A program made the position numbers and the translations under genes. The notes beneath the pieces were generated by a model, which did no database searches, had not been told where the DNA came from, and saw only the letters and a program-made list of their open reading frames with translations. From the NCBI GenBank assembly GCA_020746875.1, contig JAGTJL010000007.1, positions 2,849,992-2,913,991 of the forward strand: a stretch of 64,000 nucleotides of DNA. The letters run 5' to 3'. Origin of the DNA: Rhexocercosporidium sp. MPI-PUGE-AT-0058 (taxonomy: Eukaryota; Ascomycota; Leotiomycetes; Helotiales). Below are positions 24,838 through 36,889 of this stretch, piece by piece (the first letter of the stretch is position 1; the number at the start of each line of letters is the position of its first letter).

Positions 24838-24954
24838 GAGCTCGGACTGGATTTGAACGGACTTTGCTTAAGCTCGGGCCGGATTTAAATAATCTCTGCC
24901 TGAGCTTAAGCTGGATTTAAGTAGACTTTATCTGAGCTCGGGCTGGATTTCGCG
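24838..24954. repeat. 32-bp tandem repeat, about 3.6 units, Copia 2
   Basis: Units begin AGCTCGGGCTGGATTT, with a period of 32 bp and four GGATT cores. It lies between the antisense gene and the end of pol. Copia 3 has the same four cores (56,729-56,845); Copia 1 has only three (31,058-31,142). Confidence 0.85.
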
Positions 24955-25099
24955 TTTACGTTCGGCGTTTCTAAAGCGCGGATATTTAAAATATTAAATT
25001 AGAAAAGTTTTATAAATAAAAGATTGTATAAAGATATTTTTAATATACTTTTAATAAATATATTTAAAACTCTTTAATTTAAGATCGGTGATTATTAAA

Positions 25100-28000
25100 G
25101 TTTAAAAGTACTTTAAAAAGCTCGAATTTCTAACGAGATAAATTCTTTATAAACTTATTAGTAAGTATATCAGCGGTTAGAAGATATATTATTTTAAATA
25201 ATCTACGAGTATACTCTTATTTAAGTTATATATTTTAGATATTTATATAACGAAGCTTAATAATAATCTTCTTAATATTATTTATAATTAGTCTGATCGT
25301 TTATTAATTATCACAGAAGATCTCCTAAGTCTTACCGATATTAAGAGCTAAGTTCCGAAAGAATCGTTGAAGAGTTATAGCTTCTTTTCCGGTATACTCT
25401 AATATTAGTAATTCCGCTTTAGTAGTCGACGTAGTAATCGTAGATTGCTTTAATACTTTCCAGATTATTAGCCCGCCGAATAATAAGATTATATAACTTT
25501 GAAATAACTTCCGAGTTTCGACGTTATCCGCGAAAGATATATTTGAAGTAATATAAAGCGCTTTTTCTTAATTACTTCCGTATATAATACTTAAAAAGCG
25601 CGTATTAAATAAATAGCGAATAAGCTAATATATAATTATGAAATACTTTAAATTAGGATTTATCACGAACTGTAAGAGCTGGGCGATCGCAAAAGCTACG
25701 TCTGGTCTTGCAACGATCGCTGTATATAATACCGATTTAACTTTCTCTTAGTAAGCTTTGATATATTTCTTTGAAGCTTATCTTTTATATTTAATAAGAT
25801 CGATTTAAAAGAGCGGTATCGTAGGATACTTCTTATTAGCTTACTTAAACTTTCGAGTGATTTTTTTAATATATTAGTTATAAATCAGGGAAATAGTTTT
25901 ACGTTTTCTATCGCGTATTATCTTGATCCTTAGGAATTGTTTAATATCTTTAAGATCATATATATCGTACGCTTAATTCAGTCGCTTAATAAAATCTTAT
26001 CCGAGCTTTGAGTTGTTTCGGTAGTAGAGTATTTGGATATTATTTATATAAAAGAAAATAAGGATCTTATGACTAAGGTTTATAAATATATACGATTCTT
26101 CCGAATATAAAATTAACTCTAAATCTATTAACGTTTTACTGATATACTTGTATTATAAGTACGGAGAGTCACGCATCTTGTAAAGAACGCGATTAACTCG
26201 TAGTATATATTCAGGCTTATTAAAACCTGGAGGGAATTTGCAATATACGGTTTCGCCGTTTATATCCCGAAGAGCGTTAATAAACGTATTAATTACGTCG
26301 AAGTACTTGACTTCTAAGTTAAAATGAGCTGCGAGCGCTATAGCAATTCGGAAGGATTTAGCTGAAAGCGTGCTGGCGTATATAGAGACGATCGTTGATT
26401 TATTTTAAAGATCACTTCGTATAATAATTCAGGATCTGTATTTTGAAATATATTCTTTTAAATTTAATTTATATTTAAAAACTTATATAAGCGGAATAAG
26501 TATTAATATAATACTTGAATTAAATAATTCTGAAGTCTAATAACTTTATTTATTTATTATCTTTATCTTTAAGCTCGCATCTTCTTTAAATTATTCTTTT
26601 ATTAAGTAATTCTTAAGATCGCTTTATTATTTTAATTTAAGTAAAAGATCTTAGACTTTGATTTTTGGAAGTAAGATCTTTCCTTTTAATAATTAGCGGC
26701 TCGATTGTATTACTGCTGTAATCATATAATATATAATCTTCGTTAAATCTCGAAGATTATCTTATTCTTTTAATAATATATATTAATCAAGCACAAGCCT
26801 TTAAAGTATCTGATCGATTTCGGACCGAAGATCATTGTATTAATCGAGGATTTGATTATCCCCGAGATCAGGCTTACTTCCGAGCTTAAAGTTGCCTTTA
26901 TCGAGGCGTATTTGTTTAAGGAAAGTTATAAATATTATAAATACTCTATTGCCTTAATCCTTTCGTAATCTTCCTTTTTTCTTTCTACTTTTAGTTAGCT
27001 TCTTTGCTTTTGCCGAGCTTTTAATAAGTATATTTAATTCTGATTAAGCTTCTTCTGCTATAATCTAAAAGCGTATTACTTTCGCTTGTCTTGCTTCTGT
27101 CGTCCGAGCACTTTATGCTTCAATCTAGGAATACGGTATTGAAATTATTACCGGAGATTCCTTTTATAATCGAGGTCTCGACGGTATTTGAATCTCGATG
27201 CGTGATGATCGAGACGGATCCCGCGCTTAATTTTGTAATACGTTCGAATCTCGATTAGTAAATTGCATGCTTTCACGCGAGTCGAATGCCTTTGAATCCT
27301 GCTTTATACTTGGAATAGATTCTCGGTTTAACGTATTCTCTTTTAATTCCTTATTTTATTTAAGAGAGCTTTTTAAAGCAAGAATATATTCCGGAATTAA
27401 AAGTCTATTTACTATGCTCGGGCTATTAATATGCTCTTTCACTTCCGAGTTCTGATTTTCGGAGCTTTTAACTGATCTTTAAATTCGTTTAATATATGAT
27501 TAAAGCAAGTCTTCGCTTAAGAGATTCGTATTATTTTCCTTAATAATTATATCTTTAATAATATTCTTAATAATTCCAGCTTAGTTTATAATAAACTTAT
27601 CTTCTTCGATAAGATCGCAAATAAACTTAGCTTCTTGAATCGTAATCTTTATTTCTTTACTTAAAGTAATATAGAAGTTATCTTCGTTAAAGCGTATATT
27701 ACGCGTAATAATTATTTTATCGAGACGTAGCACTCAGATCTTGTAAATATTAGAAGCGTAGAAACTTATAAGATATTTAATATGCGCACGCGTAATTATT
27801 TTAAATATTTTCTTATTTTATCTTTTAGCTTTTTCTATTATTAATAAGTACGTTTTATAATTATATATATAAATCTTATTTTAGTTTAATCTGAAATTTA
27901 TAATAAGTCTTGTAATAAGCGCTAAATTATATTACCGAAAATAATTCCGAAATTACTTGTCGTTAACTTTAATAAGTGATAGTTAATTATTTGCTCGCCT

Positions 28001-30500
28001 TAGGCTTCTATTATATAGATAGATCCCTGCGAATGCATATTTAATATTTAGATTTACAGGAAGATTAACTGATAGTTTTATCTTAATGCCTTTATTAATT
28101 ACTTCTTGACTAGCTCGTTCGGCTCCGTTATTTAGCTTATGAGTTACTGTTAATGAGAGCTCGAGGTCAATTCCGAGCTTATTAGCTTATCTTTTATATC
28201 TTATGAATCTTTGAATTGTAATAATTGCTTTCTTTTAATTATACTTGAATTTATATATTGAAAGTTTAAATTACTTTCGAACCCAAGCTTTAAAGCTCTT
28301 AATATATTGAAATACTTTATTATACTCTTTTATTTGCAGTATATAATTAACGAGCAAGCTGCTGTACTCGCATTTGAGCACGAGGAGCTAAGAGTAATTG
28401 CTTTAGTATTTCGGATAATTAAATAGATCTTAAGTAATTCTCTAAAATAATTTAGGGGATTTCTTTTCCGGTAGACGTCTAGAGATTACCTGAGCAGCAT
28501 GAGTTAGAGTATATTACTCGCACTTAATCCTTCTTACTGCCTTAATAATCCTGATATTTCTCGCCGTGCTTATCAATTTCTTTAAAATATCTGGATTTAA
28601 ATAGCCTGCTCGCAGATATTAAATACGCTCCGAATCTGTTTTAAGGTGCTTATAATCTCTGGATAGTTTATACGGCTTATTTACTTTTCTAGGGAGCGTT
28701 AGAAATATTATAGTTCCTGCAGCGCTTAAAAGTATATTACGAGTGCTCGGAGAATAGATTGAACGTGGCTTATATTTAAAGAAAACGAGGTTCTGTTTAC
28801 GCTTTAGCTATCGTATTATATAATATTCCCTAATTAGCAAGCTTTCCTTATTCTATCTTAAAGTGCAATTTATATTATAAAACTAAAGATTAATCTTGTA
28901 AAAACAAGCTTTAGAGATGATATTAATATGAAAGTTCTTTATAATTGCGACGTCGTAAAGCGTGAAATCAAATGATTTTCTATTCGGGCCTTTGAGTATT
29001 CTTTTTATAACTCGAGTTCCGCGCCCGATGATGGGCAATTGAGAGCTCTTATATTTAATTAAATCCTCAAGAGTGGATTTTATAAAAGATCTTTTTAGTA
29101 ATATTGAACGATTATTGATTAAATTAGTCGCTTTATAATTATTTAATAAAGTAAAGTCTGATAAAAGATGAAGTGAATTCTAAAGGGAGTATATACTTGC
29201 AGCTGAATACTCGGCCAGATTAAGTAAGAGCACCGGGTGCGCGTAGGTCTTGCTTATTCTTCTTTTATCTGATAAGTTTCCGGGAAAAGTAGACTTTCTT
29301 TTATTTGATTTATCAGATTCTTGCTTATTTAGTTTCGCTAGAAGATCTTTTATTAATTAAGGGAAAGGCTTATCTGAGCTTATTTGCCCGCGAAAAGCTT
29401 TTTATTATAACGTAGTAAACTGCTGCCGGATCTTATTATAATATTAATTATTTATTTTTAGGTTTAAACGAGCTGTTTTATCCTGATATTTAGTAAATAC
29501 TTTTTTATAAATTATTATCTAAAGACGAATATAATTTAAAAGAGATTAATAATAAGTTTTATTCTTTAAGTATAAATATGCCTTTTTTATAAGTTTTCTT
29601 TTTATCTTGAATCGGTTTGATTTTTAATTATATGAATCAGAAGCTTCCGAGTCGGGTGTTTTATTATTATCAGAGCGTAAATTAAGAATAGAAAAATAAT
29701 TATGCTTTAATTTTCTACTTATAAGTTATTAATACTGGCGATCGGCTTGATTAAAATAAAATAATTATGCGAGTTATTCTAAGGAGTATTTAAGAGGTAT
29801 CCCGAGCTCGTCGGCTTCCTTAGTCTTAAGGAAGTACTTTTGAGCTTATGAGCTATTAAAGTTATTAGCTGCGATCAGGAAAAAGTTAATACTAAGAGTG
29901 CCGAGCACTTCCGGTATATAATATAAGTTCTTTTTGCGGATTAGCTCTTAATATTGTATAATTTAAACTTTCGGGTTTCGGATGTTTTTTGTATTCAAAG
30001 ATTGCAAGTAATTTTAGCGGGTTATCGTCTGAATCGTTATATCCGTTTAATGCAGAACTGTCTTAAGCGTGCGAATTAATACTTGAATATTAGCTTTTTT
30101 CTCAGCGACGAGCTGTGCAATTACTATACTGAAGAATTAACGGCTTATAATTTTCTTAATCTATTCGTAGAGCTTGAAGTATATCGTAGTTCGTAATTAT
30201 TATATTACGTATTTTATAATATATGTTTTAGCTTCGGCCTCGGCTTCCTTTTAATAAGATTCTGCGGTTATTTTAATAAGCTCGTGCGGTCGAGTAAGAA
30301 GAAGGGTAATAAAAGCGTTAAAGCTTATAATTATTTAATCCGAGGAAGACGCAGTTACTGCGTGACGATCGAGCGCCTATTTCTGGAATTATTTATTATA
30401 CTTGTTCGTCTTTATTATATAATTTAATTCAGCGAGATTATTCTTCTGTTAAGCGATCTGCTCGGCAGTCCGTAGATTTTTATTAATAATTTCAGTTAGT
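25100..30500 (-). pseudogene. Copia 2 gag-pol, RIP-inactivated
   Basis: Read on the - strand from about 30.5 kb. Gag covers about 30.5-28.4 kb. The integrase core at about 28.2-28.0 kb includes IDLELSLTVTHKLNNGAERA followed by SQEVINKGIK and AGIYLYNRSLRRANN. RT and RNase H lie at about 27.0-25.2 kb, with a YIDD-like catalytic box near 26,055. It still has stops in every domain, but they are sparser than in copy 1. The uninterrupted target of pogo 1 is at about 27.90 kb. The polyprotein ends before the 32-bp repeats. Confidence 0.8.
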
Positions 30501-30798
30501 ATTTTTATATTAAGAGCATCTGAGTTAACGAAAAGCTAAAGTCCGAGTATTTGAGCGCTAAGAATTAAATAATTTATTTATAACGGGAAGTCTTCAGGCT
30601 TTAAGTATATAATATTTGCGTTAAGACCGCTAAAACTATTATATAATAATATCTCGATAATTACGCTAAGAAGTATATTAGAGTTTAAGCGTAAGGAAAC
30701 GAAACGAAGATCGTAGAATTGGAATTAAATAAGCTTAATTAAAGCTCGAAATCTGTATATATTAAAAGTAGCTTATAAAGACAGATATAGCTTTTAAT

Positions 30799-30987
30799 TA
30801 TCGTACAAAAGTGGAGCAGGCTTTTAATAGTTTAAGAGCTTTACGATTAACGTAAAAAGTAAGGGTTCAAAAGATTTATTAAAATAAGCGTTACTTTCTG
30901 TAAAAAAGGACTATAACCCGAGTATATATATACGTGAGTGCTTACGAGAGCATACATATGACCAGCAGACTGCGCTAGGGCGCGACA
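30799..30987 (-). repeat. Copia 2 5' LTR (189 bp)
   Basis: Starts TATCGTACAAAAG and ends GGCGCGACA on the + strand, retaining the terminal CA. It is followed by the ATCTT target duplication. Confidence 0.92.
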
Positions 30988-31057
30988 ATCTTTTATTTAT
31001 ATAATTTTTTAAATTTAATATTTTAAGTATTCGCGCTTTAAAAACGCTAAACGTAAA

Positions 31058-31142
31058 CGCGAAATCCAGCCCGAGCTTAAGCAAAGTCTACTTAAATCCA
31101 GCTTAAGCCTAAATAAAGTCCGTTTAAATCTAGCCCGAGCTT
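31058..31142. repeat. 32-bp tandem repeat, Copia 1 (one unit fewer)
   Basis: Same unit as at 24,838-24,954 but in reverse orientation, with three cores (ATCCAGCCCGAGC, ATCCAGCTTAAGC, ATCTAGCCCGAGC). Unit number therefore varies between copies of the same element. Confidence 0.8.
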
Positions 31143-31447
31143 ATAAATAATTTATTAAAAGCGTAAAAAGAATTTACTTAAGTTTAAATTAATAAGTAGT
31201 TATTATCTTTAAGACTTTCGCGAACTTCTTTAAACCTTATATAAAATTGCTAAACTCTATTAAAGTCATTCTTTTTATTACGCCTTAGACCTGACTTCTA
31301 GGAACACACTAGAAGATTTAATTTTATGTCTTTATTAAACTCTTTATTACTCGCCAAGTCTTTTATTAAGGCTTTTAAAGTAGTTTTATACTTTTTAATA
31401 CTTTGTAAATTAGTTAATAAAATGCTCGATTAATTATAATGTAATTA

Positions 31448-32343
31448 TTATACCTTTTTATTATTAAAGTCTATAATTATAATTAATCTTTTGTTATACT
31501 TAAACACGTCTTTTATAACGGAATTACACTTATAACCGGAGGTATAATTATAATATTGACTTTTAGCAGCGAGAGTGTTAATAAAGCAGTGTTTACAATT
31601 ACTACGGCCACAAATAATAACGCAAATATATAATAAATAAGAATCCGTAAACTCTTTTTTTAAATTTTAATTAATATAAATAAAATAAGTTATTAATAAG
31701 AAGTAAGCTTTAAAATAATATATATATACCTCAAGCGCGCTTAATAAGAAAGCGAGGCTTAAATGGAATATAAGACGATTTACGCTTCTTTAAAGTTAAT
31801 AAAAAACGAATACGAGTTTTAAAAATAAGAAGAAGGGCAAGAAAGGGAGTCGAATTAAGATGCGAGACGCACAAAGTAAAAGGGGTATATTAAAAGTTAT
31901 TTTTATTTAATATGATAACGCTTTTACTTAGTGTGATTAATAGTGGTAAAGTATTAAAAGAATACGTAAAAGTCTTTTTAAATAGTAAGCTTAGCTTGGC
32001 ACGAGAAAATCGAGGGAGAATTGGCTTATTATTAAAGTTATTAATAAGCGCATTTTTATTTTCACGTAAAGAAAAATATTATTATTTTTAAGATTTATTT
32101 TAACGACCGAATAAGTAAGAGGAGGATTATTAATAAAATTATTAGTTAGCTTATTACTAAACACTTCTTAATTATTAAATTCATCTTTAAAATCTTATAA
32201 TATAACTCTTAGCAATTAATTTAACGGTACTAAAATTATTTAAAAACGAAGTTAAGAAATTAAATTAAAAAAAAACTTACTTAATAAGCTGCGATTTAAT
32301 TGTTAATGCGCGTAGTCGTTGCTTTAGAAGCTTTAAGAGGTAT
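31448..32343 (-). pseudogene. Antisense accessory gene in Copia 1
   Basis: Counterpart of the genes at 23,609-24,502 and 55,495-56,394, in the 3' part of Copia 1 beyond the nested Copia 2. The start-codon context (CCATACCTCTTAAAG on the - strand), intron positions and the C-terminal TSGYKCNSV motif are all recognisable, but the frame is more damaged. A Cys in the stretch before the motif (CKHCF) is visible only in this copy, where copies 2 and 3 read EYYF and GYYF. This suggests the ancestral motif had at least one more Cys. Confidence 0.55.
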
Positions 32344-33119
32344 GGCTAATAATTAAAGAGAATTTACTAAAAGAAGTAAAAGATTAAAAAACAGAAAAAA
32401 GAAATAAATAAGTAGGCACGCGAGTATAGAGTGCGTTAATGTTAAGTAAAGGTTAATTATAATAATATAAAGGTCGATATATATATATTCTTAAGGGTAA
32501 TTATGATCGCGCTACTGCGGTACGGGACGCTTAAACTAATAATAAACTTATTAACTTAAGAGGCGGCGTATTATATAAGTTAATAAGAGGCTGGCATATA
32601 CTGTTACGGCTTCTTATTATATATAGTAATTACTTTAAAAGGACTAAATTCACTAATTACAGCTTAGTAACTCAATAATTAAACGAGACGGCACGAGATT
32701 TTAATTGCAAATTAAACCTTATTTTAGCCTTACTTTTAAAACCTACGATTTATACGCGTTAAATACAATAATTAAGATTTTGTTTATTTAATTATTATAA
32801 CTTAACTATATCTTTAGATTTTATTTATTTAATTATATATAGTTTAAATATATATTTGTATTTTTATTTATTATTAATATTAATTGCCTAGCAAACTGCT
32901 TATATTAATATATAAAGTCCTTATATATTATATTTTTAAAGCGTATATAAATATTTTTATTTATTATAATATTTTAAAAGTATTAATTTATTGCTTAGCG
33001 CTATGATTTTATTAAGAACTAATGTATATACTCGAGGAGCTTGTATTATATCTCTCGACTGTTTATGCGCCTTTAAATAGCAAGGCTTGTTTATATAACA
33101 GAGCTTTATTATAGGGGTG

Positions 33120-33308
33120 TATCGCGCCTTAGCGTAGTTTATTAGTTATATATATGCTTTTATAAACACTTACGTATATATATATTTAAGTCACAGTCCT
33201 TTTTTATAGAGGGTAACGTTTACTTAAATAAATCTTTTAAACCTTTGCTCTCTACGTTAATCGTAAAGCTCTTGAACTACTAAAAGCCTGCTCTACTTCT
33301 GTCCGATA
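33120..33308 (+). repeat. Copia 1 3' LTR (189 bp)
   Basis: Starts TATCGCGCCTTAG (TG changed to TA) and ends TCTGTCCGATA. TAATT follows at 33,309-33,313 and matches 14,847-14,851. The purine tract TATAGGGGTG precedes it. Confidence 0.92.
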
Positions 33309-34570
33309 TAATTATTATTATAAGACTAGTTATAAACCCTTAAAAAGTTAAGACAATTATTAGGTGGATTAGGCCTATAAATGTTAAAAAAATGTAATCT
33401 TTCTTAAGATTCGCTAACTTTTATTAACGATTTATTTAAAATTATTTAAAATTATTTAAAGATTGCCGCACTACTTACGGAATTAATATATAAAGATAAA
33501 GGATTTAATTAAAGTAATAAAATAAAGATAGCTTTTTTAGACTTTAAGGAAGCCTTTATTAAGGAATTAGTCCTTATGTCCTTCGACTTAGACAAGGAAA
33601 TTATAATAAAGACAGACGCCTTTAATTATATTATTAAAGCCGTGCTAAGCTAATTAGACGAGAATAGTAAATAATAACTAATTATATACTATTTACGGAA
33701 ACTCTCGCCAGTAAAATTTAATTATAATATTTATAATAAGAAATTACTAGGAGCTATAGACGTAATACGGGAATAAAAGGTCTACCTCGAGGGATTGCCT
33801 TACGAGGTACGGATCTTAACGGACTATAAAAATCTCATTTATTTTACGACTACTAAAGAATTAAACTATTAGTCCGTAGGGATTCTTATCGATATGAAAC
33901 TCTAGCTTAAGGCCGAAACGGTGGGGTTTCGGTGGGGTTTCGAACCGGTATATAAGGAGCTTTACTCTTATCTTAAAAGAATACACTTTATAATACTTTT
34001 GAAACTACTTAATAATATTAATATTTATTTAAGTGACTTTATTATTATATGTCCCGGTATAATTATATCGATATTAATTAGTGGTTTACTTAAAGTATTA
34101 TAAAACGGCAAAATTATAGCACCGAAGAGTTAAAATCGCAAATAGCGCGGGAAATCAAGATCTTAACGCTTTAGCTCCGCTTTTATATTTAAATTAATTA
34201 AAAGAGAGAATCTTTTCAGCTTTTAAACGTTATAAAGAGCCGAGCGTCTCGACGATATTATTAAATATTAACCTTAACACGACAGTCACTCTTCGATAAC
34301 TATTAAGTTAATATAAATCCTTTTAATACGAGACTTTATTTCCGCAGATTTACCGGAATTATATTAGAATAGTACCGTTACGGAAATCATATTAGAAGTA
34401 AGAGAATTAATTCCGGCAAATAACGGAAAAGAGAACGAAGTAAATATTATACCTTAAGCCTTAAAGACTCAGTTAATAAACGAATTCCTTACGGACTTAA
34501 TGAAGTACTTAGAAGACTTCCGTAAAGACTTTTATAATAAACGAATTAAAAGAGAATTCCTTTTTTAAGA
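33309..34570 (+). pseudogene. Gypsy C RT end and RNase H
   Basis: Continuation of the RT at 14.4-14.85 kb. The connection region is at 33,330-33,500. RNase H follows, with TDAFNYIIKAVLS at about 33,610, YYLRKLSPVKFNYNIYNKKLLGAIDVI at about 33,690-33,770, VYLEGLPYEVRILTDYKNLIYFTTTKEL at about 33,780-33,860 and a damaged YRPG motif (IIICPG) at about 34,050. RIP here is incomplete, so long blocks are readable. Coding similarity fades near 34,570, where element D begins. Confidence 0.85.
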
Positions 34571-34579
34571 CTTTTACGA

Positions 34580-36880
34580 GTTCTTTAGTAAATAGACAGT
34601 CGATTAACTTAAAATAATTAATAAATAAAAGAGATTTTATTTTTATAACGCTTTTAGATTTTATAAAGTTTACGTCGAACGGTTAAAAAAGACAAAGACT
34701 GTTAAAGCGCTATACGTAATACTTTAAGCATTATATAATAAGTAGCCGTAAGACTAGCTTCGGGACTAAGCTCAATTATATCCTGAATTTATATTAGAAT
34801 ATATACGAGACGAGCTACGATTATAAGACGGGCGAATTAGGAGTTTTAAGTTAATACGATTAGCTTTATAAACGCTAAAAGTTAAAATATTAATTTTAAG
34901 CTAAAAGACGTATACGTTACGGAGCACTTAAGACGTTACGACTTTATAATATATTATAATAGCTAATATAAAAGAGGATTTATATAATATAATTCCTCCG
35001 GCGCTTATAAAAGTAAAAAAGAAGTCGTTATCTTTTACTTCTAGCCTTATAAAAAGTTTATCTTAATAAAAACTAAATAATACTCTACTTTTAAACTTAA
35101 CCCCGGCACTTTTATTTATCTTAAGAAACGGGTTAATACTATTATTTAAGACAACCTCGAAATTGATAAGTAACGGTAGGGATTCGGACCCCCTTTTTTA
35201 GTTTATTATAAAACTTTTCTTGGAATCTTAAATTAAGTTTTTAACGATGCTATTAAAGATATATATTAAAGAATTCTAATATAATAAGACGAAGGACTAC
35301 TTGAACGAGAAGTTGTATATTTTTATTAACTTTTATTAACGCGCTAAAGTTTTTAAAGCAATTTAAAAGAGAGCTTTTCCTTTTATAATACGAGACGAGG
35401 CAAGTATATATTATTACTACTACTTATAAAACAAAAAGTATACGTTTAATTAATTAATATAAGTTACGCGTAATTACTTTAAAACAGAAGAGCGAGCTTA
35501 GCGGTTCCTCAGCTAATAATTTAATTTTAAATTTAAGGATTTCTAAAAGCTAATTATTAACGCGGCAAATTAATACTAATTTAATTAAAGAACTTCGCCA
35601 AGGAATTATAATATATATAACTAAGTCTTAAAAATAAGTATATATAGAATAATTAAACGCTACGTAATAAAATAATTTAAAGAATATTAAGTAATTTTCT
35701 TTTTAAAATAGCACTTTTTAACGCGCTTCTAACTTTTCTTACTTTTATAAATAGCTTATAAAACGCGGTTAACGTGAAAGTAACGCATAACTTAAATTAA
35801 CGCTATAAGCATTCTAAAATAAGCTTAAATTAATATAGAAATCACGTCGCAAAGAGTAACGCGTATTACTTGGACGGAAAGATTAAGTACTCGTTTAGAA
35901 ATAAACGCAAAGACAAATTCAAGTTAAGATTTAGCTATTCCGATTATATTATTTATAAGAAATTAAATTATTATAATAACTATTATATAAACGAAAAGAA
36001 AGTTATTTTTAAAGCAAAATACTTCGCAGATCGGAAGGCAAAAAGCCTTAAAGCTAACGATTTCTCTTTTAAAATATATTTAATATATATAAATAGGAAC
36101 GATTTTAATTCGGACAGGATTCGGACCCCTTTTAGCGATTATAACAGTTATTATAAGCTAGAATCGTCGTCGGAAGTCGATTCTATTATTAATTTAAACG
36201 ACTTAAATATAAGTAAAAAGAGCGACGACTTAGTACTTTATACGATTGTATTTATAATAAATAAGAAGAAGTATAATACACGGGAAGTGCTTTAGTAATT
36301 TAAAGAGCGAAGGGTAATTCATATTTTAAAGGTTATAATTACAAAACTTATTATTTCTGAGGCATATATAATATAATAAATTAATAAATTCTTTCAAGGT
36401 CTATTAATTAATACGAGAGCGTTTAATAAGAATATTAACGGCATTAATTAACTACGGGCGTTATAATAAATCCAGAATATTGAATTTGACATAAGTTAAG
36501 GAAGAACGAGTCGGATCATATTCAGTGCCGGTTTAAGACCTTCCCTTAGAGTTATAATAATTAATACTCTTATTAATAAAATAAAATTCATAATTATAAA
36601 CGCGGATATATTATTCCTGATTTATTTATAATAGCTAAATAAGCTCAATATATAATATAATAACCTCCACAACGTATTAATCTAAGGCAAAAAGAAATAC
36701 TTAATCGTCTAGAAAAAAGGTTATACGTGGCTTTTTCTAAATTACTATAATTAATTCCTTAACTCTTTAATAAGGACAATTAATACGTGCCACTTTATAA
36801 AGACGGAAATTAAACGACTTTATAAGCGGTTTAGCTATTTTACAGTAGCACGTTTAAAGCTCTTATTAAACTAAGAATCG
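34580..36880 (+). pseudogene. Retroelement fragment D: gag-like region, aspartic protease, start of pre-integrase
   Basis: A + strand block unlike the Gypsy C sequence around it. The first part (about 34,620-35,170) reads FYVERLKKTKTVKALYVIL-like and EFILEYIRDELRL. A continuous 141-codon open stretch at 35,870-36,295 is Lys/Tyr/Asn-rich. Downstream is an aspartic protease signature, FQGLLINTRAF..NINGIN (ancestrally LLIDTGA), at about 36,390-36,450, followed by FSAGLRPSLRVI, a retroviral-type flap pattern. Then come KKGYTWLFL and IKRLYKRFSYFTVARLKLLL (LHRRFGHP-like) at about 36,800-36,870. This order is that of fungal retroelement polyproteins with a protease-linked GAG-pre-integrase motif. 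Both ends are truncated, the right one by pogo 2. The class is uncertain, perhaps Copia-like. Confidence 0.55.
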
Positions 36881-36889
36881 CGGAGTGTA

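Larger units (their letters stand above)
22635..30992 (-). mobile_element. Copia copy 2, - strand, full length (8,348 bp) with ATCTT duplications
   Basis: Element 22,640-30,987, with ATCTT at 22,635-22,639 and 30,988-30,992. LTRs are 22,640-22,828 (3' LTR) and 30,799-30,987 (5' LTR), each 189 bp. It is inserted in opposite orientation in the 3' part of Copia 1, whose sequence continues on the far side (GCGAAATCCAGCCCGAGC at about 31,060). It is the least RIPped of the three copies and the best one from which to read the ancestral element. Confidence 0.95.
14852..33308 (+). mobile_element. Copia copy 1, + strand, nested host of pogo 1 and Copia 2
   Basis: Ty1/Copia retrotransposon bounded by 189-bp LTRs (14,852-15,040 and 33,120-33,308), with TAATT directly before and after it. 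It contains pogo 1 (17,937-19,753) and Copia 2 (22,640-30,987). Subtracting both insertions and their duplications leaves about 8.29 kb, matching the 8.35 kb of copies 2 and 3. The shortfall is partly one missing unit of a 32-bp tandem repeat. It is the most heavily RIPped of the three copies, in line with being the oldest. It is inserted in Gypsy C. Confidence 0.93.

Noticed and set aside
24838..24954. CRISPR-like array from regularly spaced repeats
   Set aside because: The units are directly abutting 32-bp tandem repeats without unique spacers, in a eukaryotic retrotransposon.
27267..27455. 62-codon + strand open frame in Copia 2
   Set aside because: Antisense to pol, not open in Copia 3, and no splice or start support, unlike the accessory gene at 23.6-24.5 kb.
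33921..34103. 60-codon open frame starting MGFRWGFEP
   Set aside because: It is an in-frame piece of the Gypsy C RNase H region (damaged YRPG motif), not a separate gene.
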